64,000 bases of DNA from UBA1413 sp964461455 (GTDB lineage Bacteria > Bacteroidota > Bacteroidia > Bacteroidales > Prolixibacteraceae): positions 1 to 64,000 of the forward strand of contig CAYWUJ010000010.1 of the NCBI GenBank assembly GCA_964461455.1. Reading direction: 5' to 3'. The notes beneath the pieces were generated by a model. That model saw only the letters and a program-made list of their open reading frames with translations, was not told the origin of the DNA and ran no database searches. This document shows, piece after piece, positions 17,924-27,073 of the stretch (position 1 is the stretch's first letter; every line of letters starts with the position of its first letter). The position numbers were made by a program, and so were the translations under genes.

Positions 17924-19123
17924 TCACGGCATGGCATCCCGCAGGGCCAGTCCGCCCAGGGAGGTCTCCCGGTACTTGCTCTGGAGGCTGATTCCGGTCT
18001 CATACATGGTCAGGACCACCTCGTCGAAGCTGATGCGGTGGCGCCCGTCAGACATCAGGGCATAGGTATTATGGGCCAGCGCCCTTTGGGCCCCGAAGGC
18101 ATTCCGTTCGATACAGGGGATCTGCACCAGTCCGGCCACCGGGTCGCAGGTGAGGCCCAGGTGGTGTTCCAGTCCCATTTCCGCAGAATATTCGATCTGG
18201 TTGATGGTGCCGCCCATCATCTGGCTGGCAGCAGCCGACGCCATGGCGCAAGCGGTGCCCACTTCTCCCTGGCATCCTACTTCGGCCCCCGAAATGGAGG
18301 CGTTGGTCTTGACCAGCATGCCGATCAGTCCGGCCGTGGCCAGGGCCCTGATGATCACATCCTCCGTGATCTTATAAACCTTTTTGTGGTAATAAAGCAC
18401 TGCCGGAAGCACCCCGCTGGCCCCGCAGGTGGGAGCCGTCACGATGACGCCACCCGAGGCATTCTCTTCCGAAACGGCCAGGGCATAGGCGAAAATCTGC
18501 GACCGCCGTTTAAAGGGGCCGGAATACTGACCCGCCTTGGCCTTGATCTCCCCCGCCTTCCGGGGAAGCATCAGCCCTCCCGGAAGGGTTCCCTGGGCAT
18601 CGAGTCCCCGCCTGATGCTCTCCTGCATCACCTTCCATATCTCCTCCAGAAAATCCCAGATTTCCTGACCTTCATACCTTTCCACATACTCCCAGAAACG
18701 CAATCCGTGGGCATGACAATAGGCCAGGATTTCATCCATGCTCTTATGGGGATAGAGATGGACCGTCTCCTTCCCGCTCTGGTCGTCGACCACGGCCCCC
18801 CCGCCAATGCTATAGGCCGTCCACTCCCCCAGGAGGGTCTCCCGGGCATCGAAGGCTTCGAACTTCAGGGCGTTGGGATGACGCGGCAGAAATATCGAAG
18901 GCTCCCATACCAGGGCCGATTTCCGCCCTTTAAAAACCTGCATCACCGCCTCATCGGTCAAATGGCCCTTCCCTGTGGCGGCCAGACTGCCATACAGGGT
19001 GATCCGGTAATGGTCAGCCTCCGGAAAACGCTCCAGAAACATCTTCGAAGCCCGCGTGGGTCCCATCGTATGACTGCTCGAAGGCCCCTTCCCTATCCTG
19101 TATATCTCCCTGATCGATTCCAT
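17924..19123 (-). CDS. sdaA: L-serine ammonia-lyase, iron-sulfur type, single chain
   Basis: This 399-aa enzyme deaminates L-serine to pyruvate and ammonia in the cytoplasm. The N-terminal SxGPSSSHTMGPTRA segment is the beta-type domain. The alpha-type half contains TAPTCGASGVLPA, GCQGEVG and CDPVAGLVQIPC, supplying the conserved cysteines that bind the oxygen-sensitive 4Fe-4S cluster. The length is slightly below that of E. coli SdaA, but both halves are complete. It is divergent from pepD with a 72-bp gap, so regulation may be shared. Both genes act in amino-acid catabolism. Confidence 0.93.
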   Translation of the reverse strand: MESIREIYRIGKGPSSSHTMGPTRASKMFLERFPEADHYRITLYGSLAATGKGHLTDEAVMQVFKGRKSALVWEPSIFLPRHPNALKFEAFDARETLLGEWTAYSIGGGAVVDDQSGKETVHLYPHKSMDEILAYCHAHGLRFWEYVERYEGQEIWDFLEEIWKVMQESIRRGLDAQGTLPGGLMLPRKAGEIKAKAGQYSGPFKRRSQIFAYALAVSEENASGGVIVTAPTCGASGVLPAVLYYHKKVYKITEDVIIRALATAGLIGMLVKTNASISGAEVGCQGEVGTACAMASAAASQMMGGTINQIEYSAEMGLEHHLGLTCDPVAGLVQIPCIERNAFGAQRALAHNTYALMSDGRHRISFDEVVLTMYETGISLQSKYRETSLGGLALRDAMP

Positions 19124-19139
19124 GTCCGTAAAAATATGC

Positions 19140-19147
19140 TATTTTTG
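19140..19147 (+). promoter_or_regulatory. -7 box TATTTTTG upstream of pepD
   Basis: This perfect TAnnTTTG match lies 48 nt before the pepD start codon, inside the short sdaA-pepD divergent gap. Confidence 0.5.
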
Positions 19148-19195
19148 TCAATACTAAAATTCCAATATCTGGTTGCTGATTTAAAATTTTACACC

Positions 19196-20650
19196 ATGCA
19201 TACCTTTTCCGATTTAGCCCCCCAGCCCCTGTGGAACTATTTTTCAGAGATACTCAAGGTACCGCGTCCTTCCAAAAAGGAAGCGAAGATCATTGCCTGG
19301 CTTCTGGAGTTTGCCAAGGCCCATGGCCTGGAGGCCAAACGTGATGATGCCGGCAATGTGCTGATTTGCAAACCGGCGGGTCCGGGCAGGGAAAAGGCCC
19401 CCGTGGTGGTCCTTCAGACCCACATGGACATGGTGTGTGAAAAAAACAGCGACAAGGCGTTTGACTTTGAGAAGGATCCCATCGAAGGGGTGGTCGGCGA
19501 TGAGTGGGTTTCGGCCAACGGAACCACCCTGGGGGCTGATGACGGCATCGGGATTGCCGCCCAGCTGGCGGTGCTCACGTCACGCGATATCAGGCACGGC
19601 GCCGTCGAATGCCTGATTACCGTCGACGAAGAGACCGGCCTCACCGGGGCCAACGCCCTGCAGCCGGGATTTCTCAGCGGGAAGATCCTGCTGAACCTCG
19701 ACTCGGAAGATGAAGGAGAAATTTTTATTGGCTGTGCCGGGGGCATCGATACCCTGGCCGTCTTCCGGTACGGCGAAGAGGAACTCCCCGCCGGGCAACT
19801 GGCGCTGCAGCTGAAGGTCTCAGGACTGACCGGGGGTCACTCGGGCGATGACATCCACAAGGGATTGGGGAATGCCAACAAGATTCTGGCCCGTTTTCTG
19901 TGGCAGGCCCGGGCCAATCAGGAGATTTCCCTGGCGGAATTCGACGGGGGAAACCTCCGCAATGCCATCGCCCGGGAAGCCCGCGCCATCATCACCATCC
20001 CGGCAAACCTCAAAAATCAGCTGACGGCCGATTTCGAAGCCTACGCCGCCCTGGTAAAGTTCGAGTTTGAAAAAACGGAACCCTTACTGTCGCTGACCTG
20101 GGAGACCGTGCCCGCACCACAGTCGGTGATCGACACCCACACTTTGCACAACCTGCTGAATGCCCTGGCGGCCTGTCCGCACGGGGTGCTGGAATGGAGC
20201 ACCCGGATGCCCGGCATGGTGGAGACCTCCACCAACCTGGCTTCTGTGAAATTCCCGGGGAAAGGGGAGATCGTGGTCACCACCAGCCAGCGCAGTGAGA
20301 TCGACAGCCGCAAGGCCATGGCCGCCGCCATGGTGGAATCGGTATTTACCCTGGCCGGGGCCGAAGTCACCCACTCCGACGGATATCCAGGGTGGGCTCC
20401 CAATCCGGAGTCTGAAATCCTGAAAATCTCGGTAGCCTCCTACCGGAAGCTTTTCAACACGGAACCCATCGTCCGCTCCATCCATGCAGGGCTCGAATGT
20501 GGCCTTTTCCTGGAAAAATATCCTGACCTCGACATGGTCAGCATCGGCCCCACCATCAAGGGAGCCCACTCGCCCGCAGAGAGAATCAACATCGAAACCA
20601 CGGAGAAATTCTGGAAACACCTGGTCGACATCCTGGAAAACGTGGGGTAA
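19196..20650 (+). CDS. pepD: Aminoacyl-histidine dipeptidase (PepD, M20 family)
   Basis: This 484-aa cytoplasmic metallopeptidase hydrolyses Xaa-His dipeptides such as carnosine and other unblocked dipeptides. Metal-site motifs are visible: LQTHMDMVCEKN (His, Asp), LGADDGIG (bridging Asp) and VDEETGLTGA (catalytic and metal Glu pair). The lid domain starts near LKVSGLTGGHSGDDIHKG, and the C-terminal GAHSPAERI supplies the last His. The start at 19196 gives the canonical N-terminus with no leader. The frame stays open far upstream, but that part is antisense to sdaA and is not coding. The length matches E. coli PepD (485 aa). Confidence 0.95.
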   Translation: MHTFSDLAPQPLWNYFSEILKVPRPSKKEAKIIAWLLEFAKAHGLEAKRDDAGNVLICKPAGPGREKAPVVVLQTHMDMVCEKNSDKAFDFEKDPIEGVVGDEWVSANGTTLGADDGIGIAAQLAVLTSRDIRHGAVECLITVDEETGLTGANALQPGFLSGKILLNLDSEDEGEIFIGCAGGIDTLAVFRYGEEELPAGQLALQLKVSGLTGGHSGDDIHKGLGNANKILARFLWQARANQEISLAEFDGGNLRNAIAREARAIITIPANLKNQLTADFEAYAALVKFEFEKTEPLLSLTWETVPAPQSVIDTHTLHNLLNALAACPHGVLEWSTRMPGMVETSTNLASVKFPGKGEIVVTTSQRSEIDSRKAMAAAMVESVFTLAGAEVTHSDGYPGWAPNPESEILKISVASYRKLFNTEPIVRSIHAGLECGLFLEKYPDLDMVSIGPTIKGAHSPAERINIETTEKFWKHLVDILENVG

Positions 20651-20784
20651 CCCTTTCCCTCACCCGGCAGGTCGGCAACACTGAGGCAAAACACCCCTGT
20701 CAGGAAACGGCAGGGCCGGCTAAAACCACTTCCGGAGGGAAAACAAGTGAAAAGGGATGATGGCGCAAAACACAAACCACTGAG

Positions 20785-21891
20785 ATGCAAAAAAGCAAGC
20801 CTGTTAATCAGGTGAATATCGGATTTCTGGGGGCCGGGGGAATCGCCCGCGCCCATGTCTATGCCCTGCAGGCGCTCCGGTTTTACTATCCCGAAACGCC
20901 GGAAATCAGGCTGGTTTCCGTCTGTTCGGCCCGCCCCGGAAGCAGGGAATCCTTTGCCACGAAATATGGCTTTTCCAGGGCGGAATCCTATGAAGAGTTC
21001 ACCACCGGCAGCGATATGGATACCCTTTTTATCCTGGGTCCCAACCACACCCATTTCGACCATTTCAAGGCGGCCATGGACATGCCTTCCATACGGCGTA
21101 TTTACCTCGAAAAACCGGTTTGTTCCAGTGAGGCGGAAGAAAGGGAAATGGCACGTATCATGGCAGGTTCAGAGAAACAGGTGCAGGTGGGATTTCAATA
21201 CCTGCAAACCCCGGCGGTCAGGGAAGCCCTCGCCTTCTGGAAATCAGGGGTATTGGGGTCTCCGCTCCATTTTGACCTGAAATATTACCATGGCGACTAT
21301 TTGCAGGAAAGTTACCGCATAAAAAGGAAGACGCGCCTCACCGCGGCTCCCGATGGGGGGGCCATGGCCGACCTGGGATCGCATGGTCTCAGCCTGCTCA
21401 CGGCTTTCCTGGGCCAGGGGCTGCACATGGTCGCGGCCCTCCAGGCAGGCCATTTTGAAGGCGTCCCCACAGATTCCGACCTTTTTTCTTCCGTATCGCT
21501 CGTGGATCCCATAACCCGTGCCGCCGGCCACCTGTCGGCCAGCCGCATCACTTCAGGATCGGGGGACCTCGTGGTCCTGGAGATCTTCGCCGAAAAAGGA
21601 GCCCTCCGCACCTCTTCCCAAACTCCCGATTTTTTTGAATATTTCACAGAGGCGGAAGGTGCCTGGATCCGCAGGCCCGTGGGCAGCAACTACCCGGGAA
21701 TTTCCTCCTTCCCGTCGGGACATGTTCCGGCCGGATGGCTCCGTTCCATGGTCCACGCCCATTACCTTTTCCTGGGAGGCACCGATGCAGGGGCATTTAT
21801 TCCCGACCTCGGCCACGGCCTCGAAGTCCAGCGGCTGGTCCGCGAAACCGCACACCATCTTGAAAAATACAGACAAAACCTGCACTTATGA
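20785..21891 (+). CDS. Gfo/Idh/MocA-family oxidoreductase
   Basis: This 368-aa protein has an N-terminal Rossmann fold beginning IGFLGAGGIARAH, followed by the family's EKP dipeptide region (YLEKPVCSS, about residues 109-117), in which Lys is usually catalytic. The C-terminal domain is the alpha/beta substrate domain. Members oxidise or reduce sugars and sugar derivatives with NAD(P). The gene ends in an ATGA overlap with malQ, so the two are translationally coupled, which suggests a role with alpha-glucan-derived sugars. The substrate is unknown. Confidence 0.88.
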   Translation: MQKSKPVNQVNIGFLGAGGIARAHVYALQALRFYYPETPEIRLVSVCSARPGSRESFATKYGFSRAESYEEFTTGSDMDTLFILGPNHTHFDHFKAAMDMPSIRRIYLEKPVCSSEAEEREMARIMAGSEKQVQVGFQYLQTPAVREALAFWKSGVLGSPLHFDLKYYHGDYLQESYRIKRKTRLTAAPDGGAMADLGSHGLSLLTAFLGQGLHMVAALQAGHFEGVPTDSDLFSSVSLVDPITRAAGHLSASRITSGSGDLVVLEIFAEKGALRTSSQTPDFFEYFTEAEGAWIRRPVGSNYPGISSFPSGHVPAGWLRSMVHAHYLFLGGTDAGAFIPDLGHGLEVQRLVRETAHHLEKYRQNLHL

Positions 21892-23381
21892 ACAAAAGAA
21901 GCAGCGGCATTCTTCTGCACCTTACCTCCCTGCCGGGGCGTGAAGGCATCGGCACCATGGGCAAAAACGCCTTTGCCTGGATTGACTTTCTCAGGGAAAC
22001 AGGCCAGCAGCTGTGGCAGATCCTTCCCCTGGGACCCGTGGCCTACGGCAACTGCCCCTACCAGTGTTTCTCGGCATTTGCCGGAAACCCCCTGCTGATT
22101 GACCTTCACCAGCTGGAGGAAGCAGGACTCCACCAGGGCAAAGAACTGCAGAATATTCCCCGTTTCGACATCCGCCAGGTGGATTTTGACAAGGTCACCC
22201 GCTGGAAGATGCCCCTGCTGAAAAAGGCTTTCCTGCGGTTCCGCGATGGCGAAAGAAGACGCTTTGAAGGAGAATACGCCCGTTTCTGTGATGAGCACAA
22301 CTGGTGGCTGGCCGACTATGCCCTGTTCATGGCCCTGCGCGAAGCCCTGGAGGATAAACCCTGGCAGCAATGGCCCGAAGACATCAAAAGACGGGAACCT
22401 GCGGCCCTGGTTCGTTATCGTGAAAAACTGGACGAAGCATGCGCTTTTCACTATTTCCTGCAGTTTTTCTTCTTCCGCCAGTGGCAGGCCTTACGTGAAT
22501 ATGCACGCCAGAACGGGGTCAGGATCATAGGTGACGTCCCCCTGTATGTGGCCGGTGACAGCGTCGACGTGTGGGCCAATACCGGAATTTTCCTTCTCGA
22601 CAGCGATCTGAATCCAGTAAAAGTGGCGGGTGTTCCCCCCGATTATTTCAGCACCACGGGACAATTATGGGGTTCCCCTGTTTACGACTGGGAAAGCCTG
22701 CGCCACCAGGAACACCACTGGTGGCTGGCACGCATCCACTTCAATCTCAGCATGTTTGACCAGGTAAGGATTGACCACTTCCGCGGACTGGAAGCCTTCT
22801 GGTCGGTACCTGCCGGCGAAGAGACCGCCATACACGGCGAATGGGTCGCCGCTCAAGGTGCCGAAATGCTCGGTATCCTGCGGAAACAGCTGGGAGACTT
22901 CCCCCTGATTGCCGAAGATCTGGGCATCATCACCCCGGAAGTGGAACGCCTCCGCGACCGCTTCAACATGCCGGGAATGAAGGTCCTCCAGTTCGCCTTC
23001 ACCTCCGATGAATCCAACGAACACCTGCCCCACAATTACACGGTCAATTCCGTGGTTTACACGGGAACCCACGATAACGACACGGCGTGGGGATGGCTCC
23101 ATGAAGCTCCGGAGAAAGAGAAGAAATTCGCCATGAAATACCTGAAAAGTTACCAGTGGCAACCGGTATGGGGACTCATCGAAATGGCCTGGGCATCGGT
23201 CGCCTGCATGGCGGTGACCCCACTTCAGGATCTTCTGGAACTGGGCGCCGAAGCCCGCATGAACATCCCCGGAATAGCACAGGGCAACTGGGGCTGGCGC
23301 TTCCGTTGGGACCAGATCAGAGGAAAACACCGCCGCTTCCTTCGGGAGATTACCGGAAAATACAACCGGCAAGCCTCTTAA
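21888..23381 (+). CDS. malQ: 4-alpha-glucanotransferase (amylomaltase, GH77)
   Basis: This 497-aa cytoplasmic enzyme transfers maltooligosaccharide units between alpha-1,4-glucan chains. GH77 signatures are present. The N-terminal GILLHLTSLPG block and WQILPLGP come first, followed by VRIDHFRGLEAFW (catalytic Asp), IAEDLGIITPEV (acid-base Glu) and GTHDNDTAWGW (transition-state Asp). The length matches bacterial amylomaltases. The start codon overlaps the stop of the upstream oxidoreductase (ATGA). It should cooperate with the alpha-glucan genes at 47-58 kb, although it is encoded apart from them. Confidence 0.95.
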   Translation: MNKRSSGILLHLTSLPGREGIGTMGKNAFAWIDFLRETGQQLWQILPLGPVAYGNCPYQCFSAFAGNPLLIDLHQLEEAGLHQGKELQNIPRFDIRQVDFDKVTRWKMPLLKKAFLRFRDGERRRFEGEYARFCDEHNWWLADYALFMALREALEDKPWQQWPEDIKRREPAALVRYREKLDEACAFHYFLQFFFFRQWQALREYARQNGVRIIGDVPLYVAGDSVDVWANTGIFLLDSDLNPVKVAGVPPDYFSTTGQLWGSPVYDWESLRHQEHHWWLARIHFNLSMFDQVRIDHFRGLEAFWSVPAGEETAIHGEWVAAQGAEMLGILRKQLGDFPLIAEDLGIITPEVERLRDRFNMPGMKVLQFAFTSDESNEHLPHNYTVNSVVYTGTHDNDTAWGWLHEAPEKEKKFAMKYLKSYQWQPVWGLIEMAWASVACMAVTPLQDLLELGAEARMNIPGIAQGNWGWRFRWDQIRGKHRRFLREITGKYNRQAS

Positions 23382-23420
23382 ATCTGGAGTCCTGAGTCTG
23401 GAACCTGGAGTCTTAAATAC

Positions 23421-23462
23421 CAAAAGGTCACCGATTACCGGACCGCAGGTCACCGATCACCC
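23421..23462. repeat. Short direct repeat GGTCACCGATTACC / GGTCACCGATCACC
   Basis: Two 14-mers differing at one base lie 8 nt apart in the malQ-NUDIX intergenic gap. The first 14-mer also occurs exactly at about 17840-17853, and similar GACC/TTACC words occur at 1396-1505. This may be decayed intergenic repeat sequence. Confidence 0.5.
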
Positions 23463-23884
23463 TATTCCGCGAGGAATCTCCTGACAATTTCAAGGTGGTC
23501 AAAGGCCAGGGGTGGAAGGTCGCTCACCCTGAACCAGCGGGCTTCCGCGGCATCGTCACCACCGCTGACAATTTCCGCTTCGGGAATCAGGGCATAAAAA
23601 ACCACACTGATGGTACGGTGGCGCGGGTCTCTGCCGGGAGCGTCAAAAACCCGGAACTGCTCCATGGCCGGTAACCGCAATCCGGTCTCTTCCTCCAGCT
23701 CACGACGACAGGCAGCCTCCAGGGACTCTTCCATATCCACGAAACCTCCGGGTAACGCCCACATCCCCCGGAAGGGATCCCTGGCACGGCGAATCAGCAG
23801 CACCTGACGTCTCTCCCCGTTTCCCGCTAATACCAGGGCATCCACCGTGAGCGCCGGACGGGGATAGAGATACGTATAAGTCAT
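23462..23884 (-). CDS. NUDIX hydrolase
   Basis: This 140-aa protein has a complete NUDIX box at residues 47-69 (G-x5-E-x7-RELEEETGL), which binds Mg2+ and hydrolyses a nucleoside diphosphate linked to another moiety. The N-terminal YPRPALTVDALVLA and MWALPGGFVDMEES layout resembles ADP-ribose or oxidised-nucleotide hydrolases; the substrate is not defined. An AAAGGAG ribosome site lies just upstream of the start. It is the last gene of a leftward three-gene operon after the NlpC/P60 gene and the 30-aa membrane peptide. Confidence 0.9.
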   Translation of the reverse strand: MTYTYLYPRPALTVDALVLAGNGERRQVLLIRRARDPFRGMWALPGGFVDMEESLEAACRRELEEETGLRLPAMEQFRVFDAPGRDPRHRTISVVFYALIPEAEIVSGGDDAAEARWFRVSDLPPLAFDHLEIVRRFLAE

Positions 23885-23913
23885 AAAGAACTCCTTTATT
23901 GATTATCGATCCG

Positions 23914-24006
23914 TTAATCCTTGTCCTTGTTCCAGTAGCGCAGCATCACGATCACGATGCCGACCACGATCAGCAGGAAAATCAGCAGTTCGGTCCGTTC
24001 AATCAT
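23914..24006 (-). CDS. 30-aa single-span membrane peptide
   Basis: A start codon at 24006 overlaps the TGA stop of the upstream NlpC/P60 gene as ATGA. The frame encodes 30 residues: a charged start (MIERTE), a continuous hydrophobic stretch (about residues 7-22, Leu/Ile/Val/Gly) and a basic-acidic tail (RYWNKDKD), ending with TAA. This is the profile of a small transmembrane peptide with a cytoplasmic, charged C-terminus. The coupling and the 29-nt spacing to the NUDIX gene make chance less likely. There is no recognisable family. It could modulate a membrane enzyme or be a coupling leader. Confidence 0.55.
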   Translation of the reverse strand: MIERTELLIFLLIVVGIVIVMLRYWNKDKD

Positions 24007-24788
24007 GGCAAAATTCTTTTCATCACCCTCATCTTGTGCGTATACCGTTTGGTCTCCACGTTGAAGATCCCAAACTGGTCGACATTGTCAATCCTCACTT
24101 TACCGGAGGCATGGATAATCTTATTTTTTTTCCAGAGGATCCCCACGTGGACGATGTTTCCCTCGTTGTCGTCGAAAAAGGCAAGGTCACCGGGGAAGGT
24201 CTCTTCCACGAAACTCAGGGCGGTGCCCATCTTCACCTGCTGTGTGGCATCGCGGGGAAGGGTGATTCCTGCCATTTTGTAGATGATCTGGGTTAAGCCG
24301 CTGCAGTCGATGCCCAGTGGGGAGCGGCCACCCCATAGATAGGGTGCGTTAAAGTATTTCAAGGCCTGGGTAACCATGAAAGCCCTGATATCACGGGGCT
24401 GCCCCAGCGTCACATGTCCCCCAAACCTGATAGCCTCACCGTCGAGTGAGAACTGCCTTTTATAGGGCCTCCACAGCGGAAGGCTGCTGCCAGCCACCAG
24501 CATCTGATTTTGCTCCTGCTCAACGGGGACCAGTGAAAAAATATCGGTGGTCACCGCAACCGGGGCTTTCCTGAGTTTCTCATACCTTCTGTCAGAGAGT
24601 ACGGTTGCCATTTTCTGGTCTATCCACCCCTCATAACCGTCATAATCAAGCCGCACCTGTAACCATCCGGGCAGGAATCCCTGCACTTCAAACGTCTCCC
24701 CATAGAGGATCTGCGTGACCATTTCACTCCTTTCCGAAGGCTCCCGCCGTACCGGAATCAAACTCAGTCCCGCAATTCCGTAGTTCAT
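24003..24788 (-). CDS. NlpC/P60 gamma-D-glutamyl-diamino-acid endopeptidase with SH3 domain
   Basis: This 261-aa protein starts with bacterial SH3 modules (about residues 5-130, including WLQVRLDYDGYEGWI) and ends in an NlpC/P60 cysteine peptidase. The catalytic Cys lies in GIDCSGLTQ, and the catalytic His in NIVHVGIL. It resembles YkfC-type enzymes, which cut the gamma-D-Glu-diaminopimelate bond of released muropeptides during cell-wall recycling. There is no signal peptide, consistent with a cytoplasmic recycling role. It is the first gene of the operon with the 30-aa peptide and NUDIX. Its start codon lies inside the dispersed repeat copy 2, which is odd and may matter for expression. Confidence 0.9.
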   Translation of the reverse strand: MNYGIAGLSLIPVRREPSERSEMVTQILYGETFEVQGFLPGWLQVRLDYDGYEGWIDQKMATVLSDRRYEKLRKAPVAVTTDIFSLVPVEQEQNQMLVAGSSLPLWRPYKRQFSLDGEAIRFGGHVTLGQPRDIRAFMVTQALKYFNAPYLWGGRSPLGIDCSGLTQIIYKMAGITLPRDATQQVKMGTALSFVEETFPGDLAFFDDNEGNIVHVGILWKKNKIIHASGKVRIDNVDQFGIFNVETKRYTHKMRVMKRILP

Positions 24789-24889
24789 CGGCTTAAAATA
24801 TCAGGCGGTGATGATTCATGGCGCGAAACAGATGAACTGACCATGTGGCTGATCAACCCGGTCGGCGCAAAATCGTGCATGGTCATTTC
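24782..24889. repeat. Double-hairpin dispersed element, copy 2
   Basis: AGTTCATC (24782-24789) pairs with GATGAACT (24831-24838), and TGACCATG (24838-24845) pairs with CATGGTCA (24878-24885). The second hairpin's arms are identical in both copies, while the first hairpin keeps pairing although its arm sequences differ. The left arm overlaps the start codon of the NlpC/P60 gene. The element ends 86 nt before the PgpH-like gene. Confidence 0.75.
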
Positions 24890-24975
24890 GTGAAAATTTA
24901 GTTACTTTAGGAAATCAAATATAGGGTTTCCTGCAAAGAATCCACCATCCTTGCAGCCTTATCAATCTGAAAAAC

Positions 24976-27054
24976 ATGAAAACTTTTCGACAAAAGGTTT
25001 CAGCCTACTCCCAGATTATTTTCAGGGCGATAGTCTTTATCGCTGCAGCACTGTTACTTCACCAGATCTTACCTTCTGAAGCCCGTTTCAAATATGAATA
25101 CCAGAGGGGTTCTCCCTGGAAGCACGATAACCTGGTGGCTCCGTTCGACTTCGCCATATTGAAATCCACGGCAGATTTAGAAGCCGAAAGAAGGGAAATC
25201 ACCAAGGATTTCGCCCCTTACTTTGTCAGGGATACCGCCGTGATCAGCCAGGAAAAGGAAAAACTCAGGGTTGACCTGATGAATGCCATCGGAGAGGAGT
25301 ACAGCCGTTCCGGCATGGTGGTGAATGACTTCCTGGCAGCCCTCGACGAATTGTATACACCGGGAATCATTACTTCGGCCCCCCAATCGCTCGAAATCCT
25401 CCGGAACAGAACAGAAATCTCCCGCATTACCGGCAACATGGTGGAGAAAGTGCCCGTGAATACCTTATTGTCGGAAAAAACCGCCTTTAACCTTTTCACC
25501 GCCAAGGTGGCAGAAATCAGAAACAAATACCCAGGAATTGCTTTGAGCATCAGCAATATAGATCCGGGAAAATATATCCGCAGCAACCTGAAATTCGACG
25601 AAAACTATACCCGCGAAGAGATACACCAGCTGGAAGCCAGTGTATCACCAGCCAGGGGAATGATGCAGGAGGGAGAACGCATTATCCTGGAGGGAGAACT
25701 TGTCGACGACGAAAAATTCCAGCTCCTCGAATCGCTGAAGCAAAACTACGAAATCCGCAAGGGTGAAGGGATCAACAGCCGGCTGGTGGCCATAGGGAAG
25801 ATGCTGCTGATCGTCATATTCCTGACCCTGCTGTTCAGCTATATGTACACCTACAAACGGTTTATCCTCAACGATACCCGCAAACTTCTGTTCCTGCTCT
25901 CGTTTATCATCCTCATCGTTTTCCTTTCCCTCACCATCAATTCCTTCGAGGGACTGCACATCTACATGTTTCCACTGGCCATACTTCCTGTGGTGGTGCG
26001 CACTTTTTATGATCCGCGGACGGCCATCTTCACCCTGATTGTCACATCTCTGCTGATAGGCTTTTATGCGCCCAACAATTACGAATTTGTGCTTCTGGAA
26101 GTGTCAGCGGGGATGATTGCCGTTTTCAGCCTCAACAAGATGCACCGGCGGGTCCACGTCGTTGTGGCTTCCCTGCTGGTCGCCCTCACATACGGGGTGG
26201 TATATACCGCCGTTACTCTGGTCCAGGAGGGTACCCTGGCCACCTATGATCTGAGGATGTTGCAGTGGTTTGCCTGGAGCAGCCTGCTGGTTCTGGTGGT
26301 CTACCCCCTCATTTTCATCTTTGAAAAAATCTTCGGGTTCATTTCCGACGTGACCCTGATAGAACTCTCCAATACCAACCAGCCGCTGTTGCGTAAACTT
26401 GCGGAAGAGGCTCCCGGCACCTTCCAGCATTCCATGCAGATCGCCAACCTGGCCGAAGAAGTCATCCTGAAAATCGGGGGGAATCCCTTTCTGGTCAGGG
26501 CAGGAGCCTTGTACCACGACATCGGGAAAGCTGCCCAGCCCAACTTCTTCATTGAAAACCAGGAGATAGGCATGAATCCCCATGACCAGATGAGTTACGT
26601 AAAGAGTGCCGAGATCATCATCGACCATGTCAGAAACGGCATCAAAACCGCACGGAAATACAAGCTTCCCGAGAGTATCGTGGAATTCATCGCCACCCAT
26701 CACGGCACCACCAAGGCCAAGTATTTTTTTCTTAAACAACAGCAGGAAAACCCGGGGGAAAATTTCAACGAAAAGAACTTCGTCTATCCGGGGCCCCTCC
26801 CCCACTCGCGTGAAGCCACGGTGGTCATGCTCGTTGACGGCATCGAAGCAGCCTCCCGCAGTATGAAAGAGAAAACTTACGACAACCTCAAACTATTGGT
26901 CGAAGAAATGATCGACCAGAAAATGAAAGACCGCCAGCTCGACAATTCAGACCTGACCTTCGCCGATATCGACAAGATCAAGGAGATCCTGCTCAGCAAA
27001 CTGGTCAACATCTATCATGTAAGAATAGAATACCCCTCAGAAAAAAAAGCATAA
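24976..27054 (+). CDS. PgpH-type 7TM HD-domain phosphohydrolase
   Basis: This 692-aa inner-membrane protein has an N-terminal TM helix (about 13-30), an extracytoplasmic 7TMR-HDED domain (about 45-260), a block of about seven TM helices (about 265-460) and a cytoplasmic HD domain. The HD motif is YHDIGKA (His514-Asp515), and ATHHGTT supplies further metal ligands. PgpH-family proteins degrade cyclic di-AMP, and this is the probable role. No c-di-AMP synthase lies in the window. TACTTTAG (24903-24910) is a near-consensus -7 element upstream. The divergent neighbour is a muropeptide peptidase, and both functions touch on cell-wall homeostasis. Confidence 0.92.
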   Translation: MKTFRQKVSAYSQIIFRAIVFIAAALLLHQILPSEARFKYEYQRGSPWKHDNLVAPFDFAILKSTADLEAERREITKDFAPYFVRDTAVISQEKEKLRVDLMNAIGEEYSRSGMVVNDFLAALDELYTPGIITSAPQSLEILRNRTEISRITGNMVEKVPVNTLLSEKTAFNLFTAKVAEIRNKYPGIALSISNIDPGKYIRSNLKFDENYTREEIHQLEASVSPARGMMQEGERIILEGELVDDEKFQLLESLKQNYEIRKGEGINSRLVAIGKMLLIVIFLTLLFSYMYTYKRFILNDTRKLLFLLSFIILIVFLSLTINSFEGLHIYMFPLAILPVVVRTFYDPRTAIFTLIVTSLLIGFYAPNNYEFVLLEVSAGMIAVFSLNKMHRRVHVVVASLLVALTYGVVYTAVTLVQEGTLATYDLRMLQWFAWSSLLVLVVYPLIFIFEKIFGFISDVTLIELSNTNQPLLRKLAEEAPGTFQHSMQIANLAEEVILKIGGNPFLVRAGALYHDIGKAAQPNFFIENQEIGMNPHDQMSYVKSAEIIIDHVRNGIKTARKYKLPESIVEFIATHHGTTKAKYFFLKQQQENPGENFNEKNFVYPGPLPHSREATVVMLVDGIEAASRSMKEKTYDNLKLLVEEMIDQKMKDRQLDNSDLTFADIDKIKEILLSKLVNIYHVRIEYPSEKKA

Positions 27055-27073
27055 GACATTTCCTGAAAACCGT

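Noticed and set aside
18038..19195. Long in-frame extension upstream of pepD
   Set aside because: It is antisense to the well-conserved serine ammonia-lyase gene; the known PepD N-terminus starts at 19196.
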